From assembly GCA_045565015.1 (NCBI GenBank), contig JBJLGD010000038.1, positions 1 to 64,000 on the forward strand: a DNA stretch of 64,000 bases, read 5' to 3'. The DNA comes from GCA-2697345 sp045565015 (lineage in GTDB: Bacteria > Pseudomonadota > Alphaproteobacteria > Rhodobacterales > Rhodobacteraceae). Both the position numbers and the translations under genes were made by a program. The notes under the pieces were generated by a model. The model had not been told where the DNA came from. It made no database searches and saw nothing but the letters and a program-made list of their open reading frames with translations. Below, one piece after another: positions 16,733-26,218 of this stretch; the stretch's first letter is position 1, and every line of letters begins with the position of its first letter.

Positions 16733-17229
16733 AAATTATAACATTATCGCTATATTTCGTATGTTCATCTTTATTATTAGCGCAAACTTCAGATTTTACT
16801 TTGGACCTCAATATTACAACAGAGAGTATTGAAATAATCGAGGACTTTAGAGTAAAGACGTCAAATTCGAATACAGCATTTTTGCGAGGCTTGGATAAGA
16901 TGGCTGGAAAAAGTTCTGATTTAGAGATAAATATAAATAATGATGTTATTTTTGGTTCTTTGAAAATAAAACTAAATGAATGTCGGTATCCATCTAATAA
17001 TCCAACAGGTGACGGCTTTGCACATCTAAAAATTGATAATCTCCTTACCAACAATAGAGAGTTTCAAGGTTGGATGGTTGCATCAAGTCCAGCATTAATG
17101 TCACTTGACAACCCAAGATATGATATATGGCTTATCAAATGCAAAACTCTAAAGGATCCACCTCAGACGGCTGCAAGAAAAAATTTGCGTCGCCCTCCAA
17201 TGCGTTCTTCAATAAATCTTGATAATTAG
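16729..17229 (+). CDS. DUF2155 domain-containing exported protein
   Basis: A 166-residue protein with an N-terminal signal (IITLSLYFVCSSLLLAQ). The DUF2155 core lies at about 60-140: SSDLEININNDVIFGSLKIK, LNECRYP, and FQGWMVASSPALMSLDNPRYDIWLIKC with its conserved cysteines. Function is unknown; the family is alphaproteobacterial and linked to mlaD. Four-base overlap with mlaD means translational coupling. Its last 95 bp overlap the 3' end of the convergent aat gene. Confidence 0.85.
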   Translation: MKIITLSLYFVCSSLLLAQTSDFTLDLNITTESIEIIEDFRVKTSNSNTAFLRGLDKMAGKSSDLEININNDVIFGSLKIKLNECRYPSNNPTGDGFAHLKIDNLLTNNREFQGWMVASSPALMSLDNPRYDIWLIKCKTLKDPPQTAARKNLRRPPMRSSINLDN

Positions 17230-17758
17230 CTTTCAAAACTTCTATAGCTCCAAGAGTCTTTAGGTGTTCACTTTGAAATTGCACATCAAATAATAAAAAT
17301 CCCCCATATTTTAATCTAGATACAAGATAGGCTAACGCAATTTTTGAGGCATTGGAACGTTTAGAGAACATACTTTCGCCGAAAAAAGCCCTTTTAATCG
17401 CCAGGCCGTATATTCCACCGATTAAGTCATCGTTCTCCCAAACTTCTATCGAATGGCAGAAGCCTAAATTAAATAGGTTGCTATAGGCTTTTAAAATATC
17501 AGAATTTATCCAGCTTTCTGGCCGATCAGCACAATTTTTTATTACACCTAAGAAGTCTGTATTTATTTTAATGTTATAATCTCTTTTTACTATTGATCGT
17601 CGAAGAGACTTGGATATGTGGAATTTATTTAACGGTATTACACCTCGAACTTCCGGTGAAATCCAGAAAATTTTATTAGTATCTTTTCCTTCTGCCATTG
17701 GAAATATACCATTGCAGTAAGCTCTGATTAATGTTTCTGGAGCCAAAGGAATATCCAT
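17135..17758 (-). CDS. aat: Leucyl/phenylalanyl-tRNA--protein transferase
   Basis: Adds Leu or Phe from its tRNA to N-terminal Arg or Lys, producing an N-degron for ClpAP. Family motifs are YCNGIFPM, WISPEVRGVIPL, SWINSDILKAYSNLFNLGFCHSIEVW, GGIYGLAIKRAFFGESMFS and LFDVQFQSEHLKTLGA. Length 207 is typical for alphaproteobacteria. The final 31 codons run through the end of the DUF2155 gene on the other strand. Confidence 0.95.
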   Translation of the reverse strand: MDIPLAPETLIRAYCNGIFPMAEGKDTNKIFWISPEVRGVIPLNKFHISKSLRRSIVKRDYNIKINTDFLGVIKNCADRPESWINSDILKAYSNLFNLGFCHSIEVWENDDLIGGIYGLAIKRAFFGESMFSKRSNASKIALAYLVSRLKYGGFLLFDVQFQSEHLKTLGAIEVLKANYQDLLKNALEGDANFFLQPSEVDPLEFCI

Positions 17759-17801
17759 GATTTTAAAATTAAATCCTTAGTTTTTGGTATGTAAACATAT
17801 G

Positions 17802-19145
17802 TTAGGAAAAAGTATTTAACCAGTTCTCCAACCAATGTATATTATACTTTCCAGTCAATATTTCATCTTGTTGAAGTAAAGAGTCAAATAAAGGTGCCGT
17901 TGTGTCGACGCCATCCACGATAAGCTCTTCAAGCGCACGCTTCAGACGACTTATTGCCTGTTCTCTATTCTCTGCATGGACGATAAGCTTTGCAATTAGG
18001 CTATCATAATAAGGTGGTATTGAGTATCCAGCGTATAACGCGGAGTCTAATCTTATACCTAATCCTCCTGGAGCATGGAATTGGACAATTTTACCAGGGC
18101 AAGGTGTAAACTGAGGTAGTTTTTCAGCATTTATTCGAACTTCTATTGCATGACCATTGATTCTTAGATTTTTTTGCGAAAATTGCATGGGTTCTCCAGC
18201 CGCAACCCTAATCTGTTCTTTGACAAGATCTACCCCGTAGATAGCTTCTGTAACCGGATGCTCGACTTGAAGTCGAGTATTCATTTCAATGAAGTAAAAT
18301 TCATTATTCTCATATAAAAACTCTACAGTTCCTGCGCCTGAATAGTTAATTGAGGCTACTGCGTCAGCACATATTTTTCCTATATTTTGTCTTATTTTAT
18401 CAGTAATTCCCGGCCCCGGAGCTTCCTCTAAAACTTTTTGATGTCTTCTTTGAAGGGAACAATCTCTTTCTCCTAAATGGATAGCATTTCCCCTGCCATC
18501 ACCAAAAACCTGTACTTCAATATGCTTAGGAGCATGTAAATATTTTTCTAAATACACGGAGTCATTTCCAAAAGATGACAAAGCCTCGGATCGAGCTGTT
18601 TTAAAAGCAACTTCCATATCATTTTTTGAATGTGCCAGCTTCATTCCTTTCCCACCGCCACCCGCAGTTGCTTTTACTATAACAGGATATCCGAGGGACT
18701 CTCCCAAACTGTAAGCTTGCTCTACTGATGTGACCTCACCGTTTGACCCTGGAACACATGGTACTCCTAATTTTATCATAGTTTCCTTTGCGGTTATTTT
18801 ATCGCCCATTATTCGGATATGCGCAGCGGTTGGTCCGATAAATGTTAAATCATGGTCTTCAATTATTTGAACGAATTTAGAATTTTCGGATAAAAAGCCG
18901 TACCCTGGATGTATCGCTTGAGCCCCAGTAATCTCACATGCAGAAATGATAGCAGGTATTGATAAATAACTATTTCCACTATTTGGAGGGCCAATACAAA
19001 TTGCCTCATCTGCCATCCTGACATGCATAGCATCACTATCTGCTGTAGAATGAACCGCCACAGTTTTTATTCCCATTTCTTTCGCGGCTCTGATTACACG
19101 AAGTGCTATTTCACCCCTATTGGCTATAAGTATTTTATCAAACAT
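17802..19145 (-). CDS. accC: Acetyl-CoA carboxylase, biotin carboxylase subunit
   Basis: ATP-dependent carboxylation of biotin on AccB, the first step of malonyl-CoA formation. An N-terminal domain (ILIANRGEIALRVIRAAKEMG) precedes the ATP-grasp domain with the glycine-rich loop KATAGGGGKGMK, HIEVQVFGDG and FIEMNTRLQVEHPVTE containing catalytic Glu and Arg residues. Length 447 is standard. It begins 6 bp after accB, forming an accBC operon. Confidence 0.97.
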   Translation of the reverse strand: MFDKILIANRGEIALRVIRAAKEMGIKTVAVHSTADSDAMHVRMADEAICIGPPNSGNSYLSIPAIISACEITGAQAIHPGYGFLSENSKFVQIIEDHDLTFIGPTAAHIRIMGDKITAKETMIKLGVPCVPGSNGEVTSVEQAYSLGESLGYPVIVKATAGGGGKGMKLAHSKNDMEVAFKTARSEALSSFGNDSVYLEKYLHAPKHIEVQVFGDGRGNAIHLGERDCSLQRRHQKVLEEAPGPGITDKIRQNIGKICADAVASINYSGAGTVEFLYENNEFYFIEMNTRLQVEHPVTEAIYGVDLVKEQIRVAAGEPMQFSQKNLRINGHAIEVRINAEKLPQFTPCPGKIVQFHAPGGLGIRLDSALYAGYSIPPYYDSLIAKLIVHAENREQAISRLKRALEELIVDGVDTTAPLFDSLLQQDEILTGKYNIHWLENWLNTFS

Positions 19146-19151
19146 TTATGC

Positions 19152-19634
19152 TTACTCGATTATCATTAATGGAGCACCAAATTCGACGGGTGTACCGTCT
19201 TCAACGAGTATTCGTTTGATTATGCCGGTCTTAGAAGCTGGAATGTGGTTCATTGTTTTCATAGCTTCTATTATTAATAATGTCTGGCCCTCTATGACAT
19301 TTTCTCCAACTCTAACAAACGGTTGACTGCCAGGTTCAGGTTGAAGGAAACAAGTGCCGACCATGGGAGAGGTAACAGCTCCAGAACTCAACGCTGGGTC
19401 ATCAGACGCTTTACTTTTTTTCTCAGTGGTTTTTGTTTCTATTTCTGTAATAATCGGTATTTTAGTAACTGTGGTATCGTGATCAGCATTATGTCGTTGA
19501 GATAATCTTACGGAAATACCTTTTTCATCTCCATAATCTCTGCTAATTTCTAATTCCGTTAGATTATTTTTTTTTAATACTTTGGTTAAGGACTCAACGA
19601 ATAAAATATCATCATCACGTATGTTTTTTGCCAT
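19152..19634 (-). CDS. accB: Acetyl-CoA carboxylase biotin carboxyl carrier protein
   Basis: A 160-residue carrier. A variable N-terminal helical region is followed by a linker rich in Ser, Lys and Ala, then the biotinyl domain from about residue 88 (SPMVGTCFLQPEPGS). Lys126 in IEAMKTMN is the biotinylation site. It is first in the accBC operon; the aroQ gene that often precedes it is absent, replaced by acs. Confidence 0.96.
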   Translation of the reverse strand: MAKNIRDDDILFVESLTKVLKKNNLTELEISRDYGDEKGISVRLSQRHNADHDTTVTKIPIITEIETKTTEKKSKASDDPALSSGAVTSPMVGTCFLQPEPGSQPFVRVGENVIEGQTLLIIEAMKTMNHIPASKTGIIKRILVEDGTPVEFGAPLMIIE

Positions 19635-19732
19635 TATTATACCCTTAATTTTCCTACATCATACATAATAATATTATATCAATTTATATACCACCTAAAA
19701 ATTTTATGCGCTTACTAGGATTGGAATATCTA

Positions 19733-21675
19733 CTACTTTTCTCGATTATTAATTAAATCAGCAACAACATTAGGATCGGCTAGAGTAGATATATCACCAA
19801 GACTATCAAACTCATTTTCTGCTATTTTGCGAAGAATACGTCTCATTATTTTACCAGACCTAGTTTTTGGAAGACCCGGCGCCCATTGGATTATATCCGG
19901 TTTTGCTATTGGACCGATATCTTTTCGTACCCATAGCTCTAGCTCGGTTTTTAGCTCCACATTATATTCTTCACCACTCATTAGGGTTACATATGCATAA
20001 ATTCCTTGCCCTTTAATTTCATGTGGATAACCCACTACAGCACTCTCAGAGACTTTAGGGTGAGCTACGAGGGATGACTCTATTTCTGCTGTACCCATTC
20101 TATGACCAGATACATTTAAAACATCATCTATTCTGCCTGTTATCCAGTAATAACCATCTTTATCCCTTCTGCAGCCATCTCCAGTAAAATAATATCCAGG
20201 ATAATCAGAAAAATAAGTTTTCATAAATCGATCATGATCTCCAAAAACTGTTCTCATTTGGCCTGGCCAACTATCCTTTATACATAGGACGCCCTCTACT
20301 GCCGAATTTTTAAGTTCTTTTCCAGTGGTTGGGTCTAGTATTACGGGGACAATACCAAAAAACGGTTTAGTAGCAGAACCTGGTTTTGTAGGTATGGCGC
20401 CAGGTAGAGGTGTAATAAGATGTCCCCCAGTTTCTGTTTGCCACCAAGTATCCACTATGGGCTTAGTCCCTTTTCCAATAATATCATTATACCAATTCCA
20501 AGCTTCTGGATTTATAGGTTCTCCGACTGTTCCTAAAACTTTTAGTTTATCAAGATTATAGTTTTCAACCCATTCATTACCTTGCCCCATCAATGCTCTT
20601 ATTGCAGTTGGTGCTGTATAAAACTGATTTACACTATGTTTCTCACATATAGCCCAAAATCTACCAGGATCTGGGTAATTCGGTATACCTTCAAACATTA
20701 TCGTGGTTGCACCGTTAGCGAGTGGTCCATAAACAATATAACTATGCCCTGTTACCCATCCAATATCCGCTGTACACCAGAAAATGTCATCACCTTTATA
20801 GTCAAAGGTATATTCATGTGTCATCGACGCATAAACTAAGTATCCCCCACTAGTGTGCACTACGCCTTTAGGTTGTCCAGTAGAGCCCGAAGTATATAAT
20901 ATAAAAAGAGGGTCTTCTGCATTCATTTCCGTAGGCTGACAAACGTCACTTATATCTCTAGTAAGCTCATGTAACCAAAAATCCCTTCCACTTTTCATAC
21001 TAATATTTCCGCCGGTTCGACGAACGACAATCATTTTAGTATTTCGTTCTACTAGATCTAATGCTGCGTCAGCGCTTTTCTTTAATGGTGTATTCTTACC
21101 TCCCCGTGGCGCCTCATCTGCTGTTATTAGTATTGAAGCATCACAACCTTTTATTCGGGAGGCTAGAGCATCCGATGAAAAACCAGCAAAAACAACTGAA
21201 TGAATTACCCCAATTCGCGCGCAAGCTAGCATTGCATAGGTTGCTTCGGGAATCATTGGCATATAGATAACGACTCTATCTCCTTTTTTTGCACCCATAG
21301 TTTTTAAAACATTAGAGAATTTATTTACTTCGCGAGATAACTGTTCGTAGGTTATCTTTATCGAATGATCGTTTGGATCATCAGGTTCCCAAATTATAGC
21401 TGTCTTATTTGCTAATTTTTCTAAATGTCGATCTATGCAATTATAACAGACATTTAATGATCCATCTTCATACCATTTTATATCTACTCTACCACTTTCA
21501 AATGAAACATTCTTAATTTTATTGTACGGCTTGATCCATTCAACTCTTTGCCCGTGCTTATCCAAAAACCTATGGGATCAGAAACAGATTCTGAGTACAT
21601 TTTTTTATATTTTTCTTCATCAATTAACGCGGTTGAGACAAAGCTTGTAGATGGTGGAAATATTTTTTCAGTCAT
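19733..21675 (-). CDS. acs: Acetyl-CoA synthetase with an apparent one-base frameshift near the 5' end
   Basis: Activates acetate to acetyl-CoA via acetyl-AMP. The main frame (19733-21565, 610 residues) has LFILYTSGSTGQPKGVVH, WWQTETGGHLITPLPGA, YYFTGDGCRRDKDGYYWITGR and the acetylatable Lys in PKTRSGKIMRR. The missing N-terminus (MTEKIFPPSTSFVS...SVSDPIGFW) is encoded in another frame from ATG 21675. The frames join at about 21562, where a GG on the coding strand should be GGG to give GFW-DKHGQRVEW. Restoring one base gives 647 residues, the family's normal length. It may be a real mutation, a sequencing or assembly error, or use of TTG 21565 to make a shortened enzyme. Confidence 0.88.
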
Positions 21676-21877
21676 TTAGGTCTCCATACTATCGCTGCTA
21701 GCAGTTGTATTTACAGATTAGTACAGGAAAGTTCATATCCTTAAAAGGGATAAATCGTCTGAAATTATGCAAGTAACCAATTGATTTTTATTATAACGAT
21801 TATTACGGCCAGTGTTTCTAGCTCAATTATTTCCTAAATATCTGAAAATATAACAGATCGTATCTTTCATGACTTAA

Positions 21878-21902
21878 ATGGGTTCCTTTTTCAGGAACCC
21901 AT
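21878..21902 (-). terminator. Intrinsic terminator-like hairpin after glnA
   Basis: A perfect 10-bp stem ATGGGTTCCT/AGGAACCCAT with a five-base loop lies 14 bp past the glnA stop. On the glnA strand it is followed by a short TTTAAG, so the T-tract is weak but the stem is strong. Confidence 0.65.
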
Positions 21903-21916
21903 CTTTGAAGGATACG

Positions 21917-23323
21917 TTAACAGCTGTAGTACATTTTGTACTCAACCGGATGTGGTGTATGCTCGTAAGCGTAAATCTCTTCCCATTTAAGTTCGATGTA
22001 TCCTTGGATCTGATCTTTAGTAAAAACATCTCCTTGAAGTAAGAAATCCTGATCTTTTTCAAGAGATTCTACAGCTTCTCTTAGCGATGCGCATACCGTT
22101 GGTATTCCCTTAAGCTCTTCCGGCGGTAACTCATATAAATCCTTATCAGATGCTTGCCCGGGATCAGTTTTATTTTTAATTCCATCGAGCCCTGCCATCA
22201 ATAAGGCTGAAAAACATAGATAAGGGTTTGCTGCGGGATCCGGGAAGCGTGCTTCCACTCTTTTGGCTTTCGGGTTTTCTGCCCACGGAATACGTACACA
22301 GCCAGATCTATTACGAGCCGAATAAGCTCTTAAAACTGGAGCTTCAAACCCAGGAATAAGACGTTTGTAGCTATTAGTGCATGGGTTCGTGAATGCGTTA
22401 AGCGCTTTTGCGTGTTTTAATATACCTCCAATAAAATACAAAGCATCTTGGGATAAATCCGCATATTTATCTCCAGAAAAGATAGGATTACCATCCTTAA
22501 AAATTGACATGTTAACGTGCATTCCAGTCCCATTATCACCGGATATTGGTTTTGGCATAAATGTAGCAGATTTTCCATATGCATTAGCCACATTTTGTAC
22601 AACGTATTTATATTTTTGTAATTCATCCGCTTGATGAGTCAGAGAACCAAATATCAAGCCTAACTCATGTTGACAGGAAGCCACTTCGTGATGATGTTTA
22701 TCAACTTTCATACCCATTCTTTTCATTGTTGAAAGCATTTCTGACCTGAGGTCATGATTGATGTCAGTTGGATTGACTGGAAAGTAACCACCTTTTATTC
22801 CTGGTCTGTGGCCCATATTTCCGATTTCATAGTTACTATCTGTATTCCACGAGGCATCCTGAGCATCTACCTCGTAGGATACTTTGTTCATTTCAACAGA
22901 AAACTTTACATCTTCAAAAAGAAAAAACTCAGCTTCTGGACCAAAATAAGACACATCGCCTATACCAGATGCTTTTAGATAAGTTTCAGCTCTCAATGCT
23001 GTTCCTCTTGGATCCCTATTGTATGGTTCTCCTGTGTCAGGCTCCACCACATTACAGTGCAAGCAAAGTGTTTTTTCGGCATAGAATGGATCAACGTAAG
23101 GCGAGTTTGTATCAGGGATTAACTTCATGTCGCTTTGATCAATTGATTTCCAACCTGAAATAGACGATCCATCAAACATCATACCTTCTTCTAGAAACTC
23201 TTCATCCACTTGATCTGAGAGTAGAGTAAGATGTTGAAGTTTTCCTCTAGGATCGGTGAACCTTAGGTCAACATATTCAATTTCTTGATTTTTTATCAGT
23301 TCGACTATTGTGTTTTGACTCAT
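21917..23323 (-). CDS. glnA: Glutamine synthetase, type I
   Basis: Condenses glutamate and ammonia with ATP. The 468-residue length equals the dodecameric GS-I beta enzyme. FDGSSISGW, KHHHEVASCQHELG, NGTGMHVNMSI and the ATP-binding KPISGDNGTGMH segment are present. Tyr397 in KDLYELPPEE is the adenylylation site, so activity is expected to be controlled by GlnE. glnB is 38 bp upstream (23362-23700), the classical glnBA operon. Confidence 0.98.
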   Translation of the reverse strand: MSQNTIVELIKNQEIEYVDLRFTDPRGKLQHLTLLSDQVDEEFLEEGMMFDGSSISGWKSIDQSDMKLIPDTNSPYVDPFYAEKTLCLHCNVVEPDTGEPYNRDPRGTALRAETYLKASGIGDVSYFGPEAEFFLFEDVKFSVEMNKVSYEVDAQDASWNTDSNYEIGNMGHRPGIKGGYFPVNPTDINHDLRSEMLSTMKRMGMKVDKHHHEVASCQHELGLIFGSLTHQADELQKYKYVVQNVANAYGKSATFMPKPISGDNGTGMHVNMSIFKDGNPIFSGDKYADLSQDALYFIGGILKHAKALNAFTNPCTNSYKRLIPGFEAPVLRAYSARNRSGCVRIPWAENPKAKRVEARFPDPAANPYLCFSALLMAGLDGIKNKTDPGQASDKDLYELPPEELKGIPTVCASLREAVESLEKDQDFLLQGDVFTKDQIQGYIELKWEEIYAYEHTPHPVEYKMYYSC

Positions 23324-23361
23324 TATTAAATTTCCTCTGTTTTAGGGTTAAAAACAATCTT

Positions 23362-23700
23362 CTAAAGAGCATCGTCTCCAGATTCTCCTGTCCTAATTCG
23401 GATCGCCTGTTCTAAATTCGAAACAAATATTTTCCCATCACCAATTTTATCAGTTTTGGCAGCAGTAGCTATGGCATCCAAAGCTGATTCTAATAGTGCA
23501 TCGGGGATCGCTATCTCTATTTTAATCTTAGGTAAGAAATCCACTACATATTCTGCTCCACGATAAAGCTCGGTGTGGCCTTTCTGCCTACCGAATCCTT
23601 TAACTTCAATGACACTTAATCCCTGAATACCAATCTCTTGCAGGGCTTCTTTTACTTCGTCGAGCTTGAAGGGTTTTATTATTGCTTCTATTTTTTTCAT
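23362..23700 (-). CDS. glnB: Nitrogen regulatory protein P-II
   Basis: Trimeric sensor of 2-oxoglutarate and ATP/ADP that controls glutamine synthetase adenylylation and nitrogen transcription. With the start at ATG 23700 it is 112 residues, the normal size; an upstream ATG at 23754 would add an unrelated 18 residues. The T-loop has Tyr51 in GHTELYRGAEY (uridylylation site), and the B- and C-loop motifs AAKTDKIGDGKIFV and IRIRTGESGDDAL are intact. First gene of glnBA. Confidence 0.97.
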   Translation of the reverse strand: MKKIEAIIKPFKLDEVKEALQEIGIQGLSVIEVKGFGRQKGHTELYRGAEYVVDFLPKIKIEIAIPDALLESALDAIATAAKTDKIGDGKIFVSNLEQAIRIRTGESGDDAL

Positions 23701-24050
23701 GATACACCGCCTTATGATGTTGTTACCTAAACACATTTTAATATTTCTTTTCAAATTTAAAGAATAATAAAGTATTCATTGTAAACTATTTTTCTTTAAC
23801 TTAGATTATATTTTAATCGATTTGCATTAATATTAGGCACTTCATAAAAACCTTTACTTTTGGACTTGATCGTAGTGTTTATAGAAGCTTTGGTCTAATA
23901 GCTAAAAAAACTTTCAAACAAAAAAATAGCTATATATGGAATATTTGAATATGATTTTGAACAATTCGCATTTTGTGCGTGCATCTTATTATTAGCTTTG
24001 CTAAACGATGCTGAAACAAGCTACAATACGACGGTAGTTTTAAGTATTTT
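23701..24050. other. Intergenic region between glnB and tRNA-Leu
   Basis: This 350-bp divergent spacer holds no credible ORF. It must contain the glnB promoter on the minus strand. I could not find a clear sigma-54 (-24/-12) site or NtrC dyad. The right end carries the tRNA promoter listed separately. Confidence 0.5.
23998..24027 (+). promoter_or_regulatory. Promoter of tRNA-Leu
   Basis: TTGCTA (23998-24003), an 18-bp spacer and TACAAT (24022-24027) precede the mature tRNA by 23 bases, consistent with a short 5' leader removed by RNase P. Confidence 0.55.
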
Positions 24051-24135
24051 GCGGGTGTGGCGGAATTGGTAGACGCACCAGATTTAGGTTCTGGCGCCGC
24101 AAGGCGTGGGGGTTCAAGTCCCTTCACCCGCACCA
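24051..24135 (+). tRNA. tRNA-Leu (UAG anticodon)
   Basis: A complete class II tRNA: acceptor arm GCGGGTG (24051-24057) pairs with CACCCGC (24125-24131), discriminator A and genome-encoded CCA end at 24135. The anticodon stem CCAGA/TCTGG encloses TTTAGGT, giving TAG, which reads CUN leucine codons. A long variable arm (GCGCCGCAAGGCGT region) and GGTTCAAGTCC T-arm are as expected for leucine tRNA. Confidence 0.97.
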
Positions 24136-24156
24136 AAATTTAAAGAGGTATGTATA

Positions 24157-25494
24157 ATGCAAGTCACAGAAACTCTCAGTGAAGGTTTGAAACGTGGTTA
24201 TGAAATTAAACTCACGGCGAACGAGTTAGAAAAAAAAGTTACTGAGGATCTAATTGCAGCTCAGCCAGATGTCGAAATGAAGGGCTTTCGGAAAGGTAAG
24301 GTTCCGTTAGCTTTGATGAAGAAAAAATTTGGTGAACAAGTTATGGGTGAGGCGATGCAAAAAAGTATCGATGAAGCTATGTCGAAGCATCTTGAGGAGA
24401 CAGGTGATAGGCCCGCTCAACAGCCGAGTGTAAAGATGAACAATGAAAACTGGAAGCCGGGTGATGATGTAGAGCTAACAGTCAGTTACGAAAAGTTACC
24501 AGATATTCCAGAGATAGATTTTAAAAAAATTAAACTTGATAAGCTTATTGTTAAAGCTACCAAAGATGAGATAGCGAACGCATTGTCTGAGTTAGCAGAT
24601 TCGTCAAAAGACTTTATTGAGGAAAAGAAGGGTGCGAAGGCTAAGTCTGGAAATCAAGTGATTATAGACTTTGTTGGAAAAGTTGATGGTGAGATTTTTG
24701 ATGGTGGAACAGGTACAGATTATCCTCTTATTCTCGGCTCTAATTCGTTTATTCCGGGCTTTGAAGATCAATTAATTGGTATTAAAGCTGGTGAAAAAAT
24801 TAAAGTTAGAGTTAAATTCCCGGATGATTATCAGGCTGAAAACCTCAAAGGTAAGGAAGCTGAATTCGATTGTACGTTGAAATCATTAAAAAAAGCAATA
24901 CCATCAAAGATTGATGATGAATTAGCAAAAAAATATGGTGCTGAAGATCTGAAAAGTTTAAAAGAACAGGTTTCTTCAAGATTAGAGCAAGAATATGGAG
25001 TAGCATCAAGATCGTTAATGAAAAGACAATTGCTAGATAAATTAGCGAAATTAGTAAAATTCGAACTACCTTCGAGTCTGTTAGAGGCTGAAGCCAATCA
25101 AATTGCACATCAGTTATGGCATGAAGAGAACCCTCAGGTGGATGGCCACGATCATCCGGAGATTAAAACTACTGACGAACATAAAAAATTGGCTAAAAGA
25201 AGAGTTTCACTTGGCCTTCTTATCTCAGAATTAGGACGCAAGAATGAGATAGATGTTACGGAGGCCGAAGTTAGTCAAGCGGTGATGAGTCAGGCTAGGC
25301 AGTACCCTGGTCAAGAGAAACAATTTTTTGAATTTGTGAAAAATAATCCTCAGATGCAACAACAACTTAAAGCCCCGCTATTCGAAGATAAAGTTGTAGA
25401 TTTTATTTTCGAGCTAATACAGATTAGTGATAAAGCCGTGAAAAAATCGGACTTAGAGAAATCTTTAGAGAAGTTAGAAGAAAAAACTAAGTGA
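24157..25494 (+). CDS. tig: Trigger factor
   Basis: Ribosome-bound chaperone and peptidyl-prolyl isomerase. From ATG 24157 (AGAGG upstream) it is 445 residues. The N-domain has the ribosome-docking loop GFRKGKVP. The FKBP domain spans about 150-240 (DFVGKVDGEIFDGGTG, PGFEDQLIGIKAGE), and the C-terminal arms follow. An in-frame ATG inside the tRNA (24106) is rejected. It starts 21 bp after the tRNA, so the two may share a transcript. Confidence 0.97.
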   Translation: MQVTETLSEGLKRGYEIKLTANELEKKVTEDLIAAQPDVEMKGFRKGKVPLALMKKKFGEQVMGEAMQKSIDEAMSKHLEETGDRPAQQPSVKMNNENWKPGDDVELTVSYEKLPDIPEIDFKKIKLDKLIVKATKDEIANALSELADSSKDFIEEKKGAKAKSGNQVIIDFVGKVDGEIFDGGTGTDYPLILGSNSFIPGFEDQLIGIKAGEKIKVRVKFPDDYQAENLKGKEAEFDCTLKSLKKAIPSKIDDELAKKYGAEDLKSLKEQVSSRLEQEYGVASRSLMKRQLLDKLAKLVKFELPSSLLEAEANQIAHQLWHEENPQVDGHDHPEIKTTDEHKKLAKRRVSLGLLISELGRKNEIDVTEAEVSQAVMSQARQYPGQEKQFFEFVKNNPQMQQQLKAPLFEDKVVDFIFELIQISDKAVKKSDLEKSLEKLEEKTK

Positions 25495-25519
25495 TTTTTA
25501 GATTTGTGAGCTTATATTA

Positions 25520-25558
25520 AAAATAAAGCCATACTTGTTACTAGAACGGCCTTATTTT
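25520..25558. terminator. Bidirectional terminator between tig and rplI
   Basis: AAAATAAAGCC (25520-25530) pairs with GGCCTTATTTT (25548-25558) with one mismatch. A-run and T-run flank the GC part, so it can work for both convergent genes. Confidence 0.65.
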
Positions 25559-25559
25559 T

Positions 25560-26207
25560 CTAACTTTTAGGCGGGCTCTCCTCGACCGAATCTTCATCAT
25601 TTATTTCAGGAGGGGTTTCTTTAGGTGAGAGTAGTTCATCATCATCAACCGCCGCTGCTCCAATATCATCAAACAGTTCTGATATCTCAAATTCAGCTTC
25701 AGCTTCAGCCTCTGCAGCTAGCTGTTGAACTGATTTACCTTTGGCCTGTAACAAAGCTTCTTCTTCTGAGCGCGCAACGTTGAGTGAAAATACTGTATCT
25801 ACTTCAGGATGTAACACTACAATTATTTCATGAATCCCTAGTTCTTTTATAGGACGGCCTAGTGATACTTGGTTCTTATCGACTATAAATCCGGCGATTG
25901 TAGCTGCCTCTGCTGCATCTCTAGTCGTAACAGAACCGTATAGTGATCCAGCATCTGAAGCTTGTCTAATGATGGTAAAACTTTGACCTTTAATTTTATT
26001 AGCAGCGGCTTCAGCTTCGGCCTTAGTTTCTAAATTTCTAGTTTCTAACTCTGACTTTTTTAAATCAAATGCCTCTAGGTTAGCTTTTGTGGCATTCATT
26101 GCTTTTCCCTGAGATAGCAAAAAGTTTCTAGCATATCCGGGTTTTACTTCGACTACGTCTCCCATTTGACCTAATTTTGCGATTCGTTCTAGAAGAATTA
26201 CCTGCAT
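25560..26207 (-). CDS. rplI: 50S ribosomal protein L9 with long acidic tail
   Basis: The N-terminal domain (VILLERIAKLGQMGDVVEVKPGYARNFLL) and the connecting helix and C-terminal rRNA-binding domain to about residue 150 are typical. A further 65 residues are rich in Glu, Asp, Ala and Pro, bringing length to 215 against about 150 in E. coli; acidic extensions of L9 occur in alphaproteobacteria. Last gene of rpsF-rpsR-rplI. Confidence 0.97.
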   Translation of the reverse strand: MQVILLERIAKLGQMGDVVEVKPGYARNFLLSQGKAMNATKANLEAFDLKKSELETRNLETKAEAEAAANKIKGQSFTIIRQASDAGSLYGSVTTRDAAEAATIAGFIVDKNQVSLGRPIKELGIHEIIVVLHPEVDTVFSLNVARSEEEALLQAKGKSVQQLAAEAEAEAEFEISELFDDIGAAAVDDDELLSPKETPPEINDEDSVEESPPKS

Positions 26208-26218
26208 AACTATACTCC

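Noticed and set aside
23761..23900. Sigma-54 promoter for glnB
   Set aside because: A TTGC...GGCAC-like pair occurs near 23825 but in the wrong order and spacing for -24/-12 on the glnB strand.
24106..24156. Longer N-terminus for trigger factor
   Set aside because: It would be encoded inside the tRNA-Leu gene; ATG 24157 has a good ribosome site and matches family length.
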